50,694 bases of DNA from an uncultured Prevotella sp. (GCA_934256705.1 CAKQPF010000022.1:1-50694); one strand, 5' to 3'; positions 24,829 through 32,991 are shown, counted from the first letter of the stretch. The notes: a model not told the origin generated them from the letters alone. A program made the numbers and translations.

Positions 24829-24993
24829 CAGTCCGCCACTGTATTGCCCGTGTTACCGGGCAATATGGCTCGCAATCACCAATCCACATAAGAAGAGAAT
24901 GTGACCAACGCTCCCCGACAGTCCGCCACTGTGTTGCCCGCGTTACCGGGCAATATGTCTCGCTATTACCAATCTCTACATGACAAGAGAATG
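24829..24993. repeat. REP-like hairpin repeat, two tandem copies
   Basis: Two copies about 90 bp apart (24829 and 24919) share GTCCGCCACTGT, a hairpin (TTGCCCG, a 6-nt loop such as CGTTAC, CGGGCAA), then AATAT...CTCGC..T.ACCAATC and a shared AAGAGAATG end. A third, shorter copy of the hairpin with its CGCCACTGT flank lies at 33166-33199. Differences within stems are compensated in the third copy (TCGCCCG/CGGGCGA). Confidence 0.85.
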
Positions 24994-25057
24994 CCTTTTC
25001 CCACATCTCTGATGTTGTCATTCGCATGCTGATTATCCCCAAAATGATGCCGTGTTG

Positions 25058-25145
25058 TAATAGCATAGCTTTTAGGGAGTAAAAGCTATGCTTTTGCAGT
25101 GCAATATCTATGCTTTCAGGACGCAATATCTATGCTTTTGCAACG
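25058..25145. repeat. 22-bp unit repeat array C (4 units)
   Basis: Units start at 25058, 25080, 25102 and 25124, each exactly 22 bp. The first has the inverted core GCATAG and an AGGGAG tail, as in array A. The second (TAAAAGCTATGC...) also matches the second unit of array A. It lies between the rpoC terminator and the next promoter. Confidence 0.9.
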
Positions 25146-25267
25146 TGATGACTCAGCCTTCCGAAGGTGAGTGCTTGCTTGTTGTCATATTGCGCAATTC
25201 CTGTTTGTGGGATTCTGTGTAAAGACAGGTAGAATTCTGGTTGCTTTTTGAAGAAAACAATCAAAGG

Positions 25268-25299
25268 CTTGGCATAATCACTTTTTTTGTATAACTTTG
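25268..25299 (+). promoter_or_regulatory. Promoter of the mutarotase-family gene
   Basis: TTG (25269-25271), 20 bp, then TAACTTTG (25292-25299). It matches the Bacteroidetes consensus and gives a leader of about 95 nt. Confidence 0.75.
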
Positions 25300-25401
25300 C
25301 ATACACAACATAAATTTCGAGACTGTATGACTAAGTAAGTGAGCAGAATATGGAAAATCACTTACTTATAACATTGAAAAAATAACATTGTTCGCTAACT
25401 T

Positions 25402-25782
25402 ATGAATCAAGGATTTAAGCAAAAGAAATATCCGGTGGCCACAAAGCGCTATGTGCAATGGCTCGAACTGGAGTCTGATGATGCCGCTATCAGAGAGTAT
25501 CGCAGGTTGCATTCCGAGGGAGTGCAGTGGAAAGAAATACGTGACGGCATACGTCAGGTAGGCATTCTGGAGATGGAGATATACATCTCAGGCAACCGTC
25601 TGGTGATGATTGTCGATGCTCCGGAGGATTTTGACTGGGACAAATCTATGGCAGAACTTGCTACCCTTCCGAGGCAAGCGGAGTGGGAGAGCGTGGTAGG
25701 CAAGTTCCAAAAGTGCGGTAAAGGTGCCACGAGTGATGAGAAATGGCACATGATGGAGCGTATGTTCTATCTTTATGATTAA
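25402..25782 (+). CDS. L-rhamnose mutarotase family protein
   Basis: Family members interconvert the anomers of rhamnose or related sugars. The 126-aa product shows the dimeric ferredoxin-like fold pattern: YVQWLELESDDAAIREYRRLHSEG with Tyr33 and His37 at the positions I recall as active-site in YiiL/RhaM, then WKEIRDGIRQVGILEMEIYISGNRLVMIVDA and the C-terminal MERMFYLYD. There are no other rhamnose genes nearby, so the true substrate is open. It is a single-gene unit with its own promoter and a strong terminator, in the island between rpoC and rpsL. Confidence 0.8.
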   Translation: MNQGFKQKKYPVATKRYVQWLELESDDAAIREYRRLHSEGVQWKEIRDGIRQVGILEMEIYISGNRLVMIVDAPEDFDWDKSMAELATLPRQAEWESVVGKFQKCGKGATSDEKWHMMERMFYLYD

Positions 25783-25818
25783 ACTTCTCGCCGGAAAACC
25801 CGTGTGGTAATATATGAT

Positions 25819-25865
25819 ATATCCCTCAGAAAGGTTAACGTAACCTTGCTGAGGGATATTTTTTA
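25819..25865. terminator. Bidirectional terminator between convergent genes
   Basis: ATATCCCTCAG (25819-25829) pairs with CTGAGGGATAT (25849-25859), with GGTT/AACC pairing inside, followed by a T-run. It ends the mutarotase-family gene and probably also the minus-strand BspA-like gene starting 13 bp beyond. Confidence 0.9.
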
Positions 25866-25877
25866 TATTGCAATCCT

Positions 25878-27287
25878 TTATCTTACAGATACTTTCACAG
25901 TCTTGTTGCCACGTCTGATGATATTTATGCCTTTCTTCATTCGGTCGAGGCGACGTCCGTGCAAGTCATAATAATCGGTTGTGTGATAATCGTTTGTGTC
26001 CAGTGGCTTGATGCCTGTGGTTGCGGATTTCGTGAAATATCCAGTTGTATAGTTCGCAAATTCCTTGCCATCCTTGCCATATTCGTATTCTATTGCGCCT
26101 TTCAGATTCTGGCAATTGATAAATATTCCCTCGTTGTTTGTCAGAGCAGTAGTGACGAATTTGTCGCTGACATAGATAGTGGTGAGATTTTCATCAAAGG
26201 CAAACATCCTGTTCATATTTGTGACTTTCTCTGTATTGAAACGTGACAGATCCAGTGATTCGAGCGCAGAACAGCCATAGAACATCCACGACATGCTGGT
26301 CACGTTGCTGGTGTTGAAACTGGAAATGTCGAGTGATGTGAGAGCAGAGCAATAAGTAAACATACCTGACATTTCTGTTACGTTCTTGGTGTCAAAATTA
26401 GATAGGTCAAGTGCAGTCAAGGATGAGCAACGATTAAACATATCCGTCATATCCGTCACGTTCTTTGTGTCAAAATTAGATAGGTCAAGGGACGTCAGCA
26501 ACGAGCAATTACGAAACATTCCATACATGCTCTTTGCGTTTCCAGTGTTAAGTGTTGACACGTCGAGAGATGTGAGATTCGAGCATCCACGGAACATCCA
26601 TTTCATGCTCTCCACTTTATCGGTATTCAGTTTGGAAATGTCAAGTGAAGTGAGTGACGAACAGTTCTTGAACAGACTTGACATCTTGGTCACATTTCTT
26701 GTGTCGAAATTAGAAATGTCAATGGACTTCAGACCGGTACAATCAGCGAACATTGCCTCCATTTGTGTCACATTGCTTGTGTTGAAGTTTCTTACGTCCA
26801 ATGTAGTAAGACCAGAACATGAATCAAACATACCGTCCATGTCCTCTACGTTTTTCGTGTCGAATCTGGAGACGTCAAGAGACGTGAGAGAAAAACAATG
26901 ATAGAACATGCATATCATAAGTTTGACATTCTCAGTATTCAGGTTTTCAATGCCTGTGATGCTTGTCAGGTTTTCACAGTTGGCAAACCAATACGAGCAG
27001 AATTCCGGTCGTGCATCAGCGAAAGTGGCATCAAATATCACTGTCTTGACATTTTCAGCCTGATTCCTCCAGTCTGGAAAATGATAACCGTAATTCAGGG
27101 AATAAGCATCAGAAGGCTTTTCCGTATCATGCTTGAACGTAAGTGTTCCTTCTGTGGAATTGAATACGACGTAGGATTCCGCTTCCTGTGCAATTGTATT
27201 GCTGCAAAATATAGGCAGGCACATCATGATAGCCACCAACAGTCTGGCAGCGAATGGTTTGGTGCTGAGGAGTATTTGTTTCGTCAT
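25878..27287 (-). CDS. BspA-like leucine-rich repeat surface protein (DUF285)
   Basis: This 469-aa secreted protein has a signal peptide (about 1-33, cleavage near NTIAQ), an N-terminal region of about 70 residues, then about ten repeats of exactly 26 residues (roughly 107-366) with the pattern LTSLDxSxFxTxNVTxMxxMFxxCS. This is the DUF285/BspA-type repeat of adhesive or host-interacting surface proteins. The C-terminal YYDLHGRRLDRMKKGINIIR and following basic residues resemble type IX secretion C-terminal signals of the phylum (inference). The nearly identical 78-bp DNA units could recombine and change repeat number. The ligand is unknown. Confidence 0.88.
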   Translation of the reverse strand: MTKQILLSTKPFAARLLVAIMMCLPIFCSNTIAQEAESYVVFNSTEGTLTFKHDTEKPSDAYSLNYGYHFPDWRNQAENVKTVIFDATFADARPEFCSYWFANCENLTSITGIENLNTENVKLMICMFYHCFSLTSLDVSRFDTKNVEDMDGMFDSCSGLTTLDVRNFNTSNVTQMEAMFADCTGLKSIDISNFDTRNVTKMSSLFKNCSSLTSLDISKLNTDKVESMKWMFRGCSNLTSLDVSTLNTGNAKSMYGMFRNCSLLTSLDLSNFDTKNVTDMTDMFNRCSSLTALDLSNFDTKNVTEMSGMFTYCSALTSLDISSFNTSNVTSMSWMFYGCSALESLDLSRFNTEKVTNMNRMFAFDENLTTIYVSDKFVTTALTNNEGIFINCQNLKGAIEYEYGKDGKEFANYTTGYFTKSATTGIKPLDTNDYHTTDYYDLHGRRLDRMKKGINIIRRGNKTVKVSVR

Positions 27288-27327
27288 AAGCCAAAAGCAT
27301 TAGTAAGTTAAACATTGTTTGTGCGTA

Positions 27328-27335
27328 CAAAGTTA
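27328..27335 (-). promoter_or_regulatory. Promoter -7 element of the BspA-like gene
   Basis: On the minus strand this reads TAACTTTG, 41 bp before the start codon. The -33 position has only CTGG at 20-bp spacing, so the promoter is imperfect. Confidence 0.55.
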
Positions 27336-27465
27336 ACCTTTTTTTCTGCATTTCCCCAGATTTATTCCGAAAAAATGCGAATAACCATGTATATTTCATC
27401 CTTTTAGCCCATGAAAACCAATAAATCCCCCATTCTTTCACCAGTGCAAGTGGGGTGTTTCCTCA

Positions 27466-28317
27466 TCACTCCCGCTTCAGAAATTCGATGACGCTCTGCA
27501 GATTGTCCTCGCCGGCTTTGCGTCCCATGTCATAGACTGTCTGCATCTTCTCGGGATTCTGGCTTGTGCGGCCGATGGGAAGGGTGTCGTCGGGGCAGAT
27601 GACGAGGCAGTTGCCGTTTTGCTGCTGCTGCGTGATATATGCCAGTTCGCGGTTATACATGATGTGGCGACGTTCCATAGCCTCCACTATAGCAGGGTAT
27701 TTGCGCATGGCAGCCTTGAACAGCGGCATCAGTTTGGTGCGCTTCTTTGTGAAACCCTTTGGTTGCGTGAGGATTACGATGTTGCGCTTGAAACCTTCGC
27801 TTTCGAAATATCTCAGCGGTATGCTGTCGCTTATGCCGCCATCCAGCATCTCGTAGCCGCCGATGCAGACAGGGTGGGAGACCATAGGCAGTGAGGCAGA
27901 TGCACGCATCCAGTCGAGGGCGTTGTCGTCAATCGTGTCTATGCGATGATAGATGGGATTGCCGGTGTGGACATCCGTGCATACCACGTGGAATTCGGTA
28001 GGGTCATTGTGGTATGCCTCCGTGTCGAATATGTCCAGTTTTTCGGGAAGCACATGATAGGCGAAATCCGCTCCCACCAGGTCGCCGGTCTTGATGAGCG
28101 AGCGGATTCCCATGTAGCGAGGCTCGTTGCGGAAGCGCATGTTGTATCTCAGGACACGACCTATCTGATGCGACTTGTAGTTGCATCCGAATGTGGCACC
28201 GGCAGAAACGCCGACGATGCCGTCAAACTTGATGTCATTTTCCATGAATACATCCAGTATTCCTGCGGTGAAGAGTCCTCTCATACCGCCTCCTTCGAGT
28301 ACCAATCCTTTTTTCAT
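27466..28317 (-). CDS. Patatin-like phospholipase
   Basis: This 283-aa predicted lipid acyl hydrolase has the oxyanion motif GGGMRG (9-14), the nucleophile elbow GVSAG with Ser38, and the catalytic Asp in DGG (Asp159). Ser and Asp form the dyad of the patatin family. There is no signal peptide or membrane segment, so it is cytoplasmic, like the YjjU-type bacterial patatins. I start at the ATG at 28317 (MKKGLVLEGGG); the open frame extends 66 codons upstream but crosses the promoter and is not homologous. The ending is KAGEDNLQSVIEFLKRE. It is transcribed alone, divergently from the DUF3467 gene. Confidence 0.92.
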   Translation of the reverse strand: MKKGLVLEGGGMRGLFTAGILDVFMENDIKFDGIVGVSAGATFGCNYKSHQIGRVLRYNMRFRNEPRYMGIRSLIKTGDLVGADFAYHVLPEKLDIFDTEAYHNDPTEFHVVCTDVHTGNPIYHRIDTIDDNALDWMRASASLPMVSHPVCIGGYEMLDGGISDSIPLRYFESEGFKRNIVILTQPKGFTKKRTKLMPLFKAAMRKYPAIVEAMERRHIMYNRELAYITQQQQNGNCLVICPDDTLPIGRTSQNPEKMQTVYDMGRKAGEDNLQSVIEFLKRE

Positions 28318-28381
28318 ACTATATATATAATAAGGTGTAAGTGGAAGAGCCACTACATTCGTTTCCTCTCTTTTCCCACCG

Positions 28382-28412
28382 CAAAAGTAACAAAAGTTTT
28401 TCATAAAGCAAT
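28382..28412 (-). promoter_or_regulatory. Promoter of the patatin-like gene
   Basis: On the minus strand, ATTG (28412-28409), 19 bp, then TACTTTTG (28389-28382). It is 65 bp before the ATG chosen and supports that start over longer frames. Confidence 0.7.
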
Positions 28413-28440
28413 ATGAAAATCGAAAAAAATGACGGAATGA

Positions 28441-28472
28441 TTTGTCTGGGTCAATTATTTTTACTATTTTTG
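28441..28472 (+). promoter_or_regulatory. Promoter of the DUF3467 gene
   Basis: TTTG (28441-28444), 20 bp, then TATTTTTG (28465-28472): a full match to the Bacteroidetes consensus. The longer reading frame beginning at 28442 overlaps it and is therefore not the real start. Confidence 0.85.
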
Positions 28473-28525
28473 CATTAGATAAACCAAAATATAAACTAAC
28501 AAAAACAATAAACATTTCAATATCA

Positions 28526-28852
28526 ATGGATAATAAGAATCAGCAGCCTGGTCAGCAGGTACAGATCGATATTTCTCCGGAAGTAGCGCGTGGCATTTAT
28601 TCCAACTTTGCCGTTATCAGTCATTCACATGCCGAATTCGTGGTGGATTGCGCAAGCATGCTGCCTGGACAGCCTAAGGCACAGGTGGTTAGCCGCACTA
28701 TCCTCGCTCCGGAGCACGCAAAGCGTCTCGCTATGGCCCTTCAGGAGAACATCCTCCGCTATGAGCAGGAGTTCGGACCTATCAGCCTTGAGACTGCTCC
28801 ACAGCCACAGGGACCTCGCACAGCCAATCCTTTCGGTGGCGGTGAGGCATAA
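28526..28852 (+). CDS. DUF3467 domain-containing protein
   Basis: This 108-aa conserved protein of unknown function begins MDNKNQQPGQQVQIDISPEVARGIYSNFAVISHSHAEFVVDC, with the typical DUF3467 core ending LAMALQENILRYEQEFG, then a Pro/Gly-rich tail. The start at 28526 follows a clear promoter by about 50 bp. In Bacteroidetes this gene usually sits next to rpoC or rpsL, hinting at a link to gene expression, but no function is established. Here about 3.8 kb of accessory genes separates it from rpoC. A 17-bp perfect hairpin follows its stop. Confidence 0.93.
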   Translation: MDNKNQQPGQQVQIDISPEVARGIYSNFAVISHSHAEFVVDCASMLPGQPKAQVVSRTILAPEHAKRLAMALQENILRYEQEFGPISLETAPQPQGPRTANPFGGGEA

Positions 28853-28874
28853 GTGAAGCGCCGTTCCGCATGCC

Positions 28875-28922
28875 GTTTCCCTCCTGCAATGAAGCCATTT
28901 CTGACCATTGCAGGAGGGAAAC
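28875..28922. terminator. 17-bp perfect hairpin after the DUF3467 gene
   Basis: GTTTCCCTCCTGCAATG (28875-28891) is fully complementary to CATTGCAGGAGGGAAAC (28906-28922) around a 14-nt loop, and GCC/GGC can extend it. No U-tract follows on the plus strand, so it may be an mRNA-stabilising or Rho-associated structure rather than an intrinsic terminator. Confidence 0.6.
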
Positions 28923-29127
28923 CTGGCGTAAAGACTGCCTATACGGCGGTAAGCACCATGAAAGCACAGCCGAATAACCTGGAAAAGACACTTTCGTTGC
29001 CCGGTTTTATGCTTTTGCATACCCAATAAAAAGCCTAAAAGAGGTTTGTAAAAGTTAAACTTTATTAAATTCAAGAAATACCGATTGCTTTATTTTATAT
29101 ATATTAGGTGAAATCAGTTTTTTTTTG

Positions 29128-29135
29128 TACCTTTG
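29128..29135 (+). promoter_or_regulatory. Promoter -7 element of the str operon (rpsL)
   Basis: TACCTTTG matches TAnnTTTG, with a weak TTAG at the -33 position (20-bp spacing). The CACCCCG that follows resembles the start region seen after the rplC promoter (CACCCG). The leader is about 95 nt. Confidence 0.7.
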
Positions 29136-29234
29136 CACCCCGAAACATCCTTAGGGAAAATAGGGTCGTTTCATAACGTATTGAATACAAATAAAATAAA
29201 ATATATATAACAACAAAATTAAAAAATTAAAATT

Positions 29235-29615
29235 ATGCCTACAATTCAGCAATTGGTAAGAAAAGGCAGAAAGGTACTTGTAGACAATAGCAAGTCACCA
29301 GCTCTGGACTCATGTCCTCAGCGTCGTGGTGTGTGCGTGCGTGTGTATACAACTACCCCTAAGAAGCCTAATTCGGCTATGCGTAAAGTAGCCCGTGTTC
29401 GTCTCACAAACTCTAAGGAAGTGAACTCCTACATCCCAGGAGAAGGACACAACCTTCAGGAGCACTCTATCGTACTCGTTCGTGGCGGTCGTGTAAAGGA
29501 CCTTCCAGGTGTACGTTATCACATCGTTCGTGGTACTCTCGATACCGCAGGTGTTGCAAGCCGTACACAGCGTCGTTCTAAGTACGGTGCTAAGCGTCCA
29601 AAGGCTAAGAAGTAA
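29235..29615 (+). CDS. rpsL: 30S ribosomal protein S12
   Basis: S12 lies at the decoding centre and controls accuracy. The 126-aa product begins MPTIQQLVRKGRKVL and contains TTPKKPNSAMRKVARVRLTN and GGRVKDLPGVRYHIVRGTLD. The lysines equivalent to E. coli Lys42 and Lys87 are both present, so a streptomycin-sensitive allele is predicted from this site. It is the first gene of a str operon rpsL-rpsG-fusA-rpsJ. A 182-bp spacer to rpsG can form two or three weak hairpins. Confidence 0.99.
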   Translation: MPTIQQLVRKGRKVLVDNSKSPALDSCPQRRGVCVRVYTTTPKKPNSAMRKVARVRLTNSKEVNSYIPGEGHNLQEHSIVLVRGGRVKDLPGVRYHIVRGTLDTAGVASRTQRRSKYGAKRPKAKK

Positions 29616-29797
29616 GACGGAGAAGTCTTGTCCTTTTAGCTCTTGAAGTCTGAAAAGACAAAAACAAAAAACAAAATCATCTTTTTAATCGTTTTGCTGG
29701 AGAATTGTTTACGACAGGTTGAGTAAATGCTCTGGAGAGAGCGTTGAAGACATAGAAAGAAGACAACCCCATGCAGAATTTATCTTAAAACAACAAA

Positions 29798-30274
29798 ATG
29801 AGAAAAGCAAAACCAAAGAAGCGCGTGATCCTTCCAGATCCAGTCTTCAATGACCAGAAAGTGTCAAAGTTCGTAAACCATCTTATGTTCGATGGTAAGA
29901 AGAACACATCTTACGAAATTTTCTACGCAGCCCTCAACACCGTGCAGGAGAAGATGGCTAAGGAAGAGAAGCCAGCTCTCGAAATCTGGAAGCAGGCTCT
30001 CGACAATATCACTCCTCAGGTAGAGGTGAAGAGCCGCCGTATCGGTGGTGCTACTTTCCAAGTTCCAACTGAAATCCGTGCTGACCGTAAAGAGTCTATC
30101 TCAATGAAGAACATGATCCTCTTCGCTCGCAAGCGTGGTGGTAAGGGAATGGCAGAGAAGCTCGCTGCTGAGATCATGGATGCTTATAACAACCAGGGTG
30201 GCGCATTCAAGCGTAAGGAAGATATGCATCGTATGGCTGAGGCTAACCGTGCCTTCGCTCATTTCCGTTTCTAA
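29798..30274 (+). CDS. rpsG: 30S ribosomal protein S7
   Basis: S7 starts assembly of the 30S head and lines the E site. The 158-aa product begins MRKAKPKKRVILPDPVFNDQKVSKF. Typical family parts are VEVKSRRIGGATFQVPTEIR and the C-terminal KRKEDMHRMAEANRAFAHFRF. Length is normal. In E. coli S7 represses the str operon by binding the rpsL-rpsG spacer; the long spacer here (29616-29797) is a plausible but unproven equivalent. fusA begins 36 bp later. Confidence 0.99.
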   Translation: MRKAKPKKRVILPDPVFNDQKVSKFVNHLMFDGKKNTSYEIFYAALNTVQEKMAKEEKPALEIWKQALDNITPQVEVKSRRIGGATFQVPTEIRADRKESISMKNMILFARKRGGKGMAEKLAAEIMDAYNNQGGAFKRKEDMHRMAEANRAFAHFRF

Positions 30275-30310
30275 TAATATATTTTTAAATCTGTAAAAAT
30301 AAATTAGACA

Positions 30311-32428
30311 ATGGCTAAGCACGATTTGCATTTGACACGTAATATCGGTATCATGGCTCACATCGATGCCGGTAAGACAACAACTTCTGAGCGTATTCTG
30401 TTCTATACAGGTAAGACTCACAAGATCGGTGAGACTCACGATGGTAGCGCTACCATGGACTGGATGGCACAGGAGCAGGAGCGTGGTATCACTATCACCT
30501 CTGCTGCTACTACTTGCTTCTGGAAGTATAATGGAAAGCAGTACAAGATCAACCTCATTGATACTCCGGGACACGTTGACTTCACCGCTGAGGTAGAACG
30601 TTCACTCCGTGTGCTCGACGGCGCTATCGCTACTTACTGCGCTGTAGGTGGCGTTGAGCCACAGTCTGAGACCGTATGGCGTCAGGCTGACAAGTACAAC
30701 GTACCTCGTATCGGTTACGTAAACAAGATGGACCGTTCTGGTGCTAACTACTATGATGTAGTAAACCAGATGAGAGAGGTTCTCGGCGCTAACCCTATCA
30801 GCCTCTGCTGCCCAATCGGTTCTGAGGAAAACTTCAAGGGTCTCGTTGACCTTCTCAAGATGAAGGCTATCTATTGGCATGATGAGACAATGGGTGCTGA
30901 CTATGAGATCGACGATATCCCTGCTGATATGGTAGATGAGTGCAACGAATGGCGCGACAAGCTCCTTGAGGGCGCCGCTGAATTCGACGAGGCTCTCATG
31001 GAGAAGTATTTCGACGATCCTTCTACTATCACTGAGGAGGAGATTATCGCTGCTATCCGTAAGGGTACTCTCGCTCTCCAGTGCGTTCCAATGCTCTGTG
31101 GTTCTTCATTCAAGAACAAGGGTGTGCAGACTATGCTTGACTACGCTTGTGCTCTCCTTCCTTCTCCAATGGATATCGAGAACATCGTAGGTACAAACCC
31201 TGACACAGATGAAGAGGAAGACCGTAAGCCATCTGAGGATGACCCAACATCAGCTCTCGCATTCAAGATCGCAACTGACCCATACGTAGGTCGTCTCGTA
31301 TTCTTCCGCGTTTATTCCGGTAAGGTTGCTGCAGGTTCTTACGTATATAACCCACGTTCCCGCAAGAAGGAGCGCGTAAGCCGTCTCTTCCAGATGCACT
31401 CCAACAAGCAGAACCCTGTAGAGGAAATCTGCGCAGGTGATATCGGCTCTGGCGTAGGCTTCAAGGATATCCGCACCGGTGATACTCTCTGTGATGAGGC
31501 ACACCCAATCGTACTTGAGTCTATGACATTCCCTGACACCGTAATCTCTATCGCTGTAGAGCCTAAGTCTCAGGCTGACATCGCCAAGCTCGACAATGGT
31601 CTTGCCAAGCTCGCTGAAGAGGACCCAACATTCACCGTTCGTACCGACGAGCAGAGCGGTCAGACCGTTATCTCTGGTATGGGTGAGCTCCACCTCGACA
31701 TCATCATCGACCGTCTGAAGCGTGAGTTCAAGGTAGAGTGTAACCAGGGTAAGCCACAGGTTAACTACAAGGAGGCTATCACCAAGGAAGTTAATCTCCG
31801 TGAGGTGTATAAGAAGCAGTCCGGTGGTCGTGGTAAGTTCGCTGACATCATCGTAAACATCGGCCCTAAGGACGAGGATTACAAGGAAGGCGACCTTCAG
31901 TTCATCAATGAGGTTAAGGGCGGTAACGTGCCTAAGGAATTCATCCCTGCTGTACAGAAGGGATTCGAAGACTGCCTCAAGAGCGGTGTTCTCGGCGGTT
32001 ATCCTGTAACAGGTCTCAAGGTTACTCTCATTGACGGCAGCTTCCACCCAGTTGACTCTGACCAGCTTTCATTCGAGCTCGCTGCTCGCAACGCATTCAA
32101 GAATGCTTGTCCTAAGGCAGGTCCTGTTCTCATGGAGCCTATCATGAAGGTAGAGGTTGTAACTCCAGAAGAGAGCATGGGTGACGTTATCGGTGACCTT
32201 AACAAGCGTCGTGGTATGGTACAGGGCATGGAAGATGCTCGTTCCGGTGCCAAGATCGTTAAGGCAATGGTTCCACTGTCAGAGATGTTCGGTTACGTGA
32301 CAGCTCTCCGTACCATTACTTCTGGTCGCGCTACTTCTTCTATGGAGTACGATCACCACGAGGCAGTTTCAAGCTCTATCGCTAAGACTATCCTCGAAGA
32401 GGTAAAGGGTCGCGCTGATCTCGTATAA
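30311..32428 (+). CDS. fusA: Elongation factor G
   Basis: EF-G drives translocation using GTP. The 705-aa product has the G1 motif AHIDAGKTT (about 15-24), switch I QERGITITSAATT, DTPGHVDFT (G3) and NKMDRSG (G4), with domains II to V complete through YVTALRTITSGRATSSMEYDHHEAV. Its place in the str operon marks it as the main translocase rather than an EF-G2 paralogue. The normally adjacent tuf is instead in the upstream tRNA cluster, and rpsJ follows after a 208-bp spacer. Confidence 0.99.
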   Translation: MAKHDLHLTRNIGIMAHIDAGKTTTSERILFYTGKTHKIGETHDGSATMDWMAQEQERGITITSAATTCFWKYNGKQYKINLIDTPGHVDFTAEVERSLRVLDGAIATYCAVGGVEPQSETVWRQADKYNVPRIGYVNKMDRSGANYYDVVNQMREVLGANPISLCCPIGSEENFKGLVDLLKMKAIYWHDETMGADYEIDDIPADMVDECNEWRDKLLEGAAEFDEALMEKYFDDPSTITEEEIIAAIRKGTLALQCVPMLCGSSFKNKGVQTMLDYACALLPSPMDIENIVGTNPDTDEEEDRKPSEDDPTSALAFKIATDPYVGRLVFFRVYSGKVAAGSYVYNPRSRKKERVSRLFQMHSNKQNPVEEICAGDIGSGVGFKDIRTGDTLCDEAHPIVLESMTFPDTVISIAVEPKSQADIAKLDNGLAKLAEEDPTFTVRTDEQSGQTVISGMGELHLDIIIDRLKREFKVECNQGKPQVNYKEAITKEVNLREVYKKQSGGRGKFADIIVNIGPKDEDYKEGDLQFINEVKGGNVPKEFIPAVQKGFEDCLKSGVLGGYPVTGLKVTLIDGSFHPVDSDQLSFELAARNAFKNACPKAGPVLMEPIMKVEVVTPEESMGDVIGDLNKRRGMVQGMEDARSGAKIVKAMVPLSEMFGYVTALRTITSGRATSSMEYDHHEAVSSSIAKTILEEVKGRADLV

Positions 32429-32500
32429 GATTTCCATGGTTCATGCTCCTTGGTGCTTCGTGTGCCAGGAATGTGAACTCTGATAAACCAAAATACAAAT

Positions 32501-32541
32501 AGGGGAGTCCGTGAGCAAATGACTCTTTACGGACTTTCCCT
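32501..32541 (+). promoter_or_regulatory. Hairpin in the fusA-rpsJ spacer
   Basis: AGTCCGT (32506-32512) pairs with ACGGACT (32529-32535); AGGG and CCCT extend the stem across a small internal loop. The downstream sequence is pyrimidine/AT-rich but lacks a clean U-tract. It may partly terminate or process the transcript before rpsJ. Confidence 0.45.
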
Positions 32542-32636
32542 TCCTATTTAATATTTTAATTATTAACCAAGAATGGCAGCAAAGAGCGGCAATATCTACC
32601 TCTCCTTCTGCATTCTTCAATCATGTTTTCCAAACA

Positions 32637-32942
32637 ATGAGTCAGAAAATTCGTATCAAGCTGAAGTCTTACGACCACAAGTTGGTTGACAAGTCAGCAG
32701 AGAAGATCGTCAAGGCTGTAAAGGCTACTGGTGCTGTAGTTAGCGGTCCAATTCCACTTCCTACCCACAAGCGTATCTTCACCGTTAACCGTTCTACATT
32801 CGTTAACAAGAAGAGCCGTGAGCAGTTCCAGCTCTCAGACTTCAAGCGTCTCATCGACATCTACAGTTCTACAACTAAGACTATCGACGCCCTCATGAAG
32901 CTCGAGCTTCCTTCAGGTGTTGAAGTTGAGATCAAGGTGTAG
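32637..32942 (+). CDS. rpsJ: 30S ribosomal protein S10
   Basis: S10 is a 30S head protein and also the NusE antitermination partner of NusB and NusG. The 101-aa product begins MSQKIRIKLKSYDHKLVDKSAEKIV and contains VSGPIPLPTHKRIFTVNRSTFVNKKSREQF, the rRNA-binding loop. Here it ends the str operon: a terminator follows 49 bp later, and rplC, its usual co-operon partner, has a separate promoter 0.4 kb downstream. Confidence 0.99.
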   Translation: MSQKIRIKLKSYDHKLVDKSAEKIVKAVKATGAVVSGPIPLPTHKRIFTVNRSTFVNKKSREQFQLSDFKRLIDIYSSTTKTIDALMKLELPSGVEVEIKV

Positions 32943-32991
32943 TTTCGTTCGCCCGGTCTTTCGGTAAGACTGTGGTGATAAGATACAGAAT

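Larger units (their letters stand above)
24697..25401. other. 705-bp intergenic region rich in repeats
   Basis: In order it holds the rpoC terminator, two copies of a REP-like hairpin in a 90-bp repeat, the 22-bp array C, and the promoter of the mutarotase-family gene. Minus-strand frames here merely translate the repeats. No gene is supported. Confidence 0.7.
28853..29234. other. Intergenic region between the DUF3467 gene and rpsL
   Basis: This holds a large hairpin just after the DUF3467 gene (28875-28922), the rpsL promoter and an AT-rich rpsL leader of about 90 nt in which GAAAC (about 29142) and GTTTC (about 29168) can pair. No gene is seen. Confidence 0.65.

Noticed and set aside
24818..25126. 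102-aa minus-strand frame after rpoC
   Set aside because: It only translates the two REP-like copies (repeated CPVTRA.QWRT) and part of array C.
28318..28515. 66-residue N-terminal extension of the patatin-like protein
   Set aside because: It spans two divergent promoters and the real family N-terminus begins at MKKGLVLEGGG.
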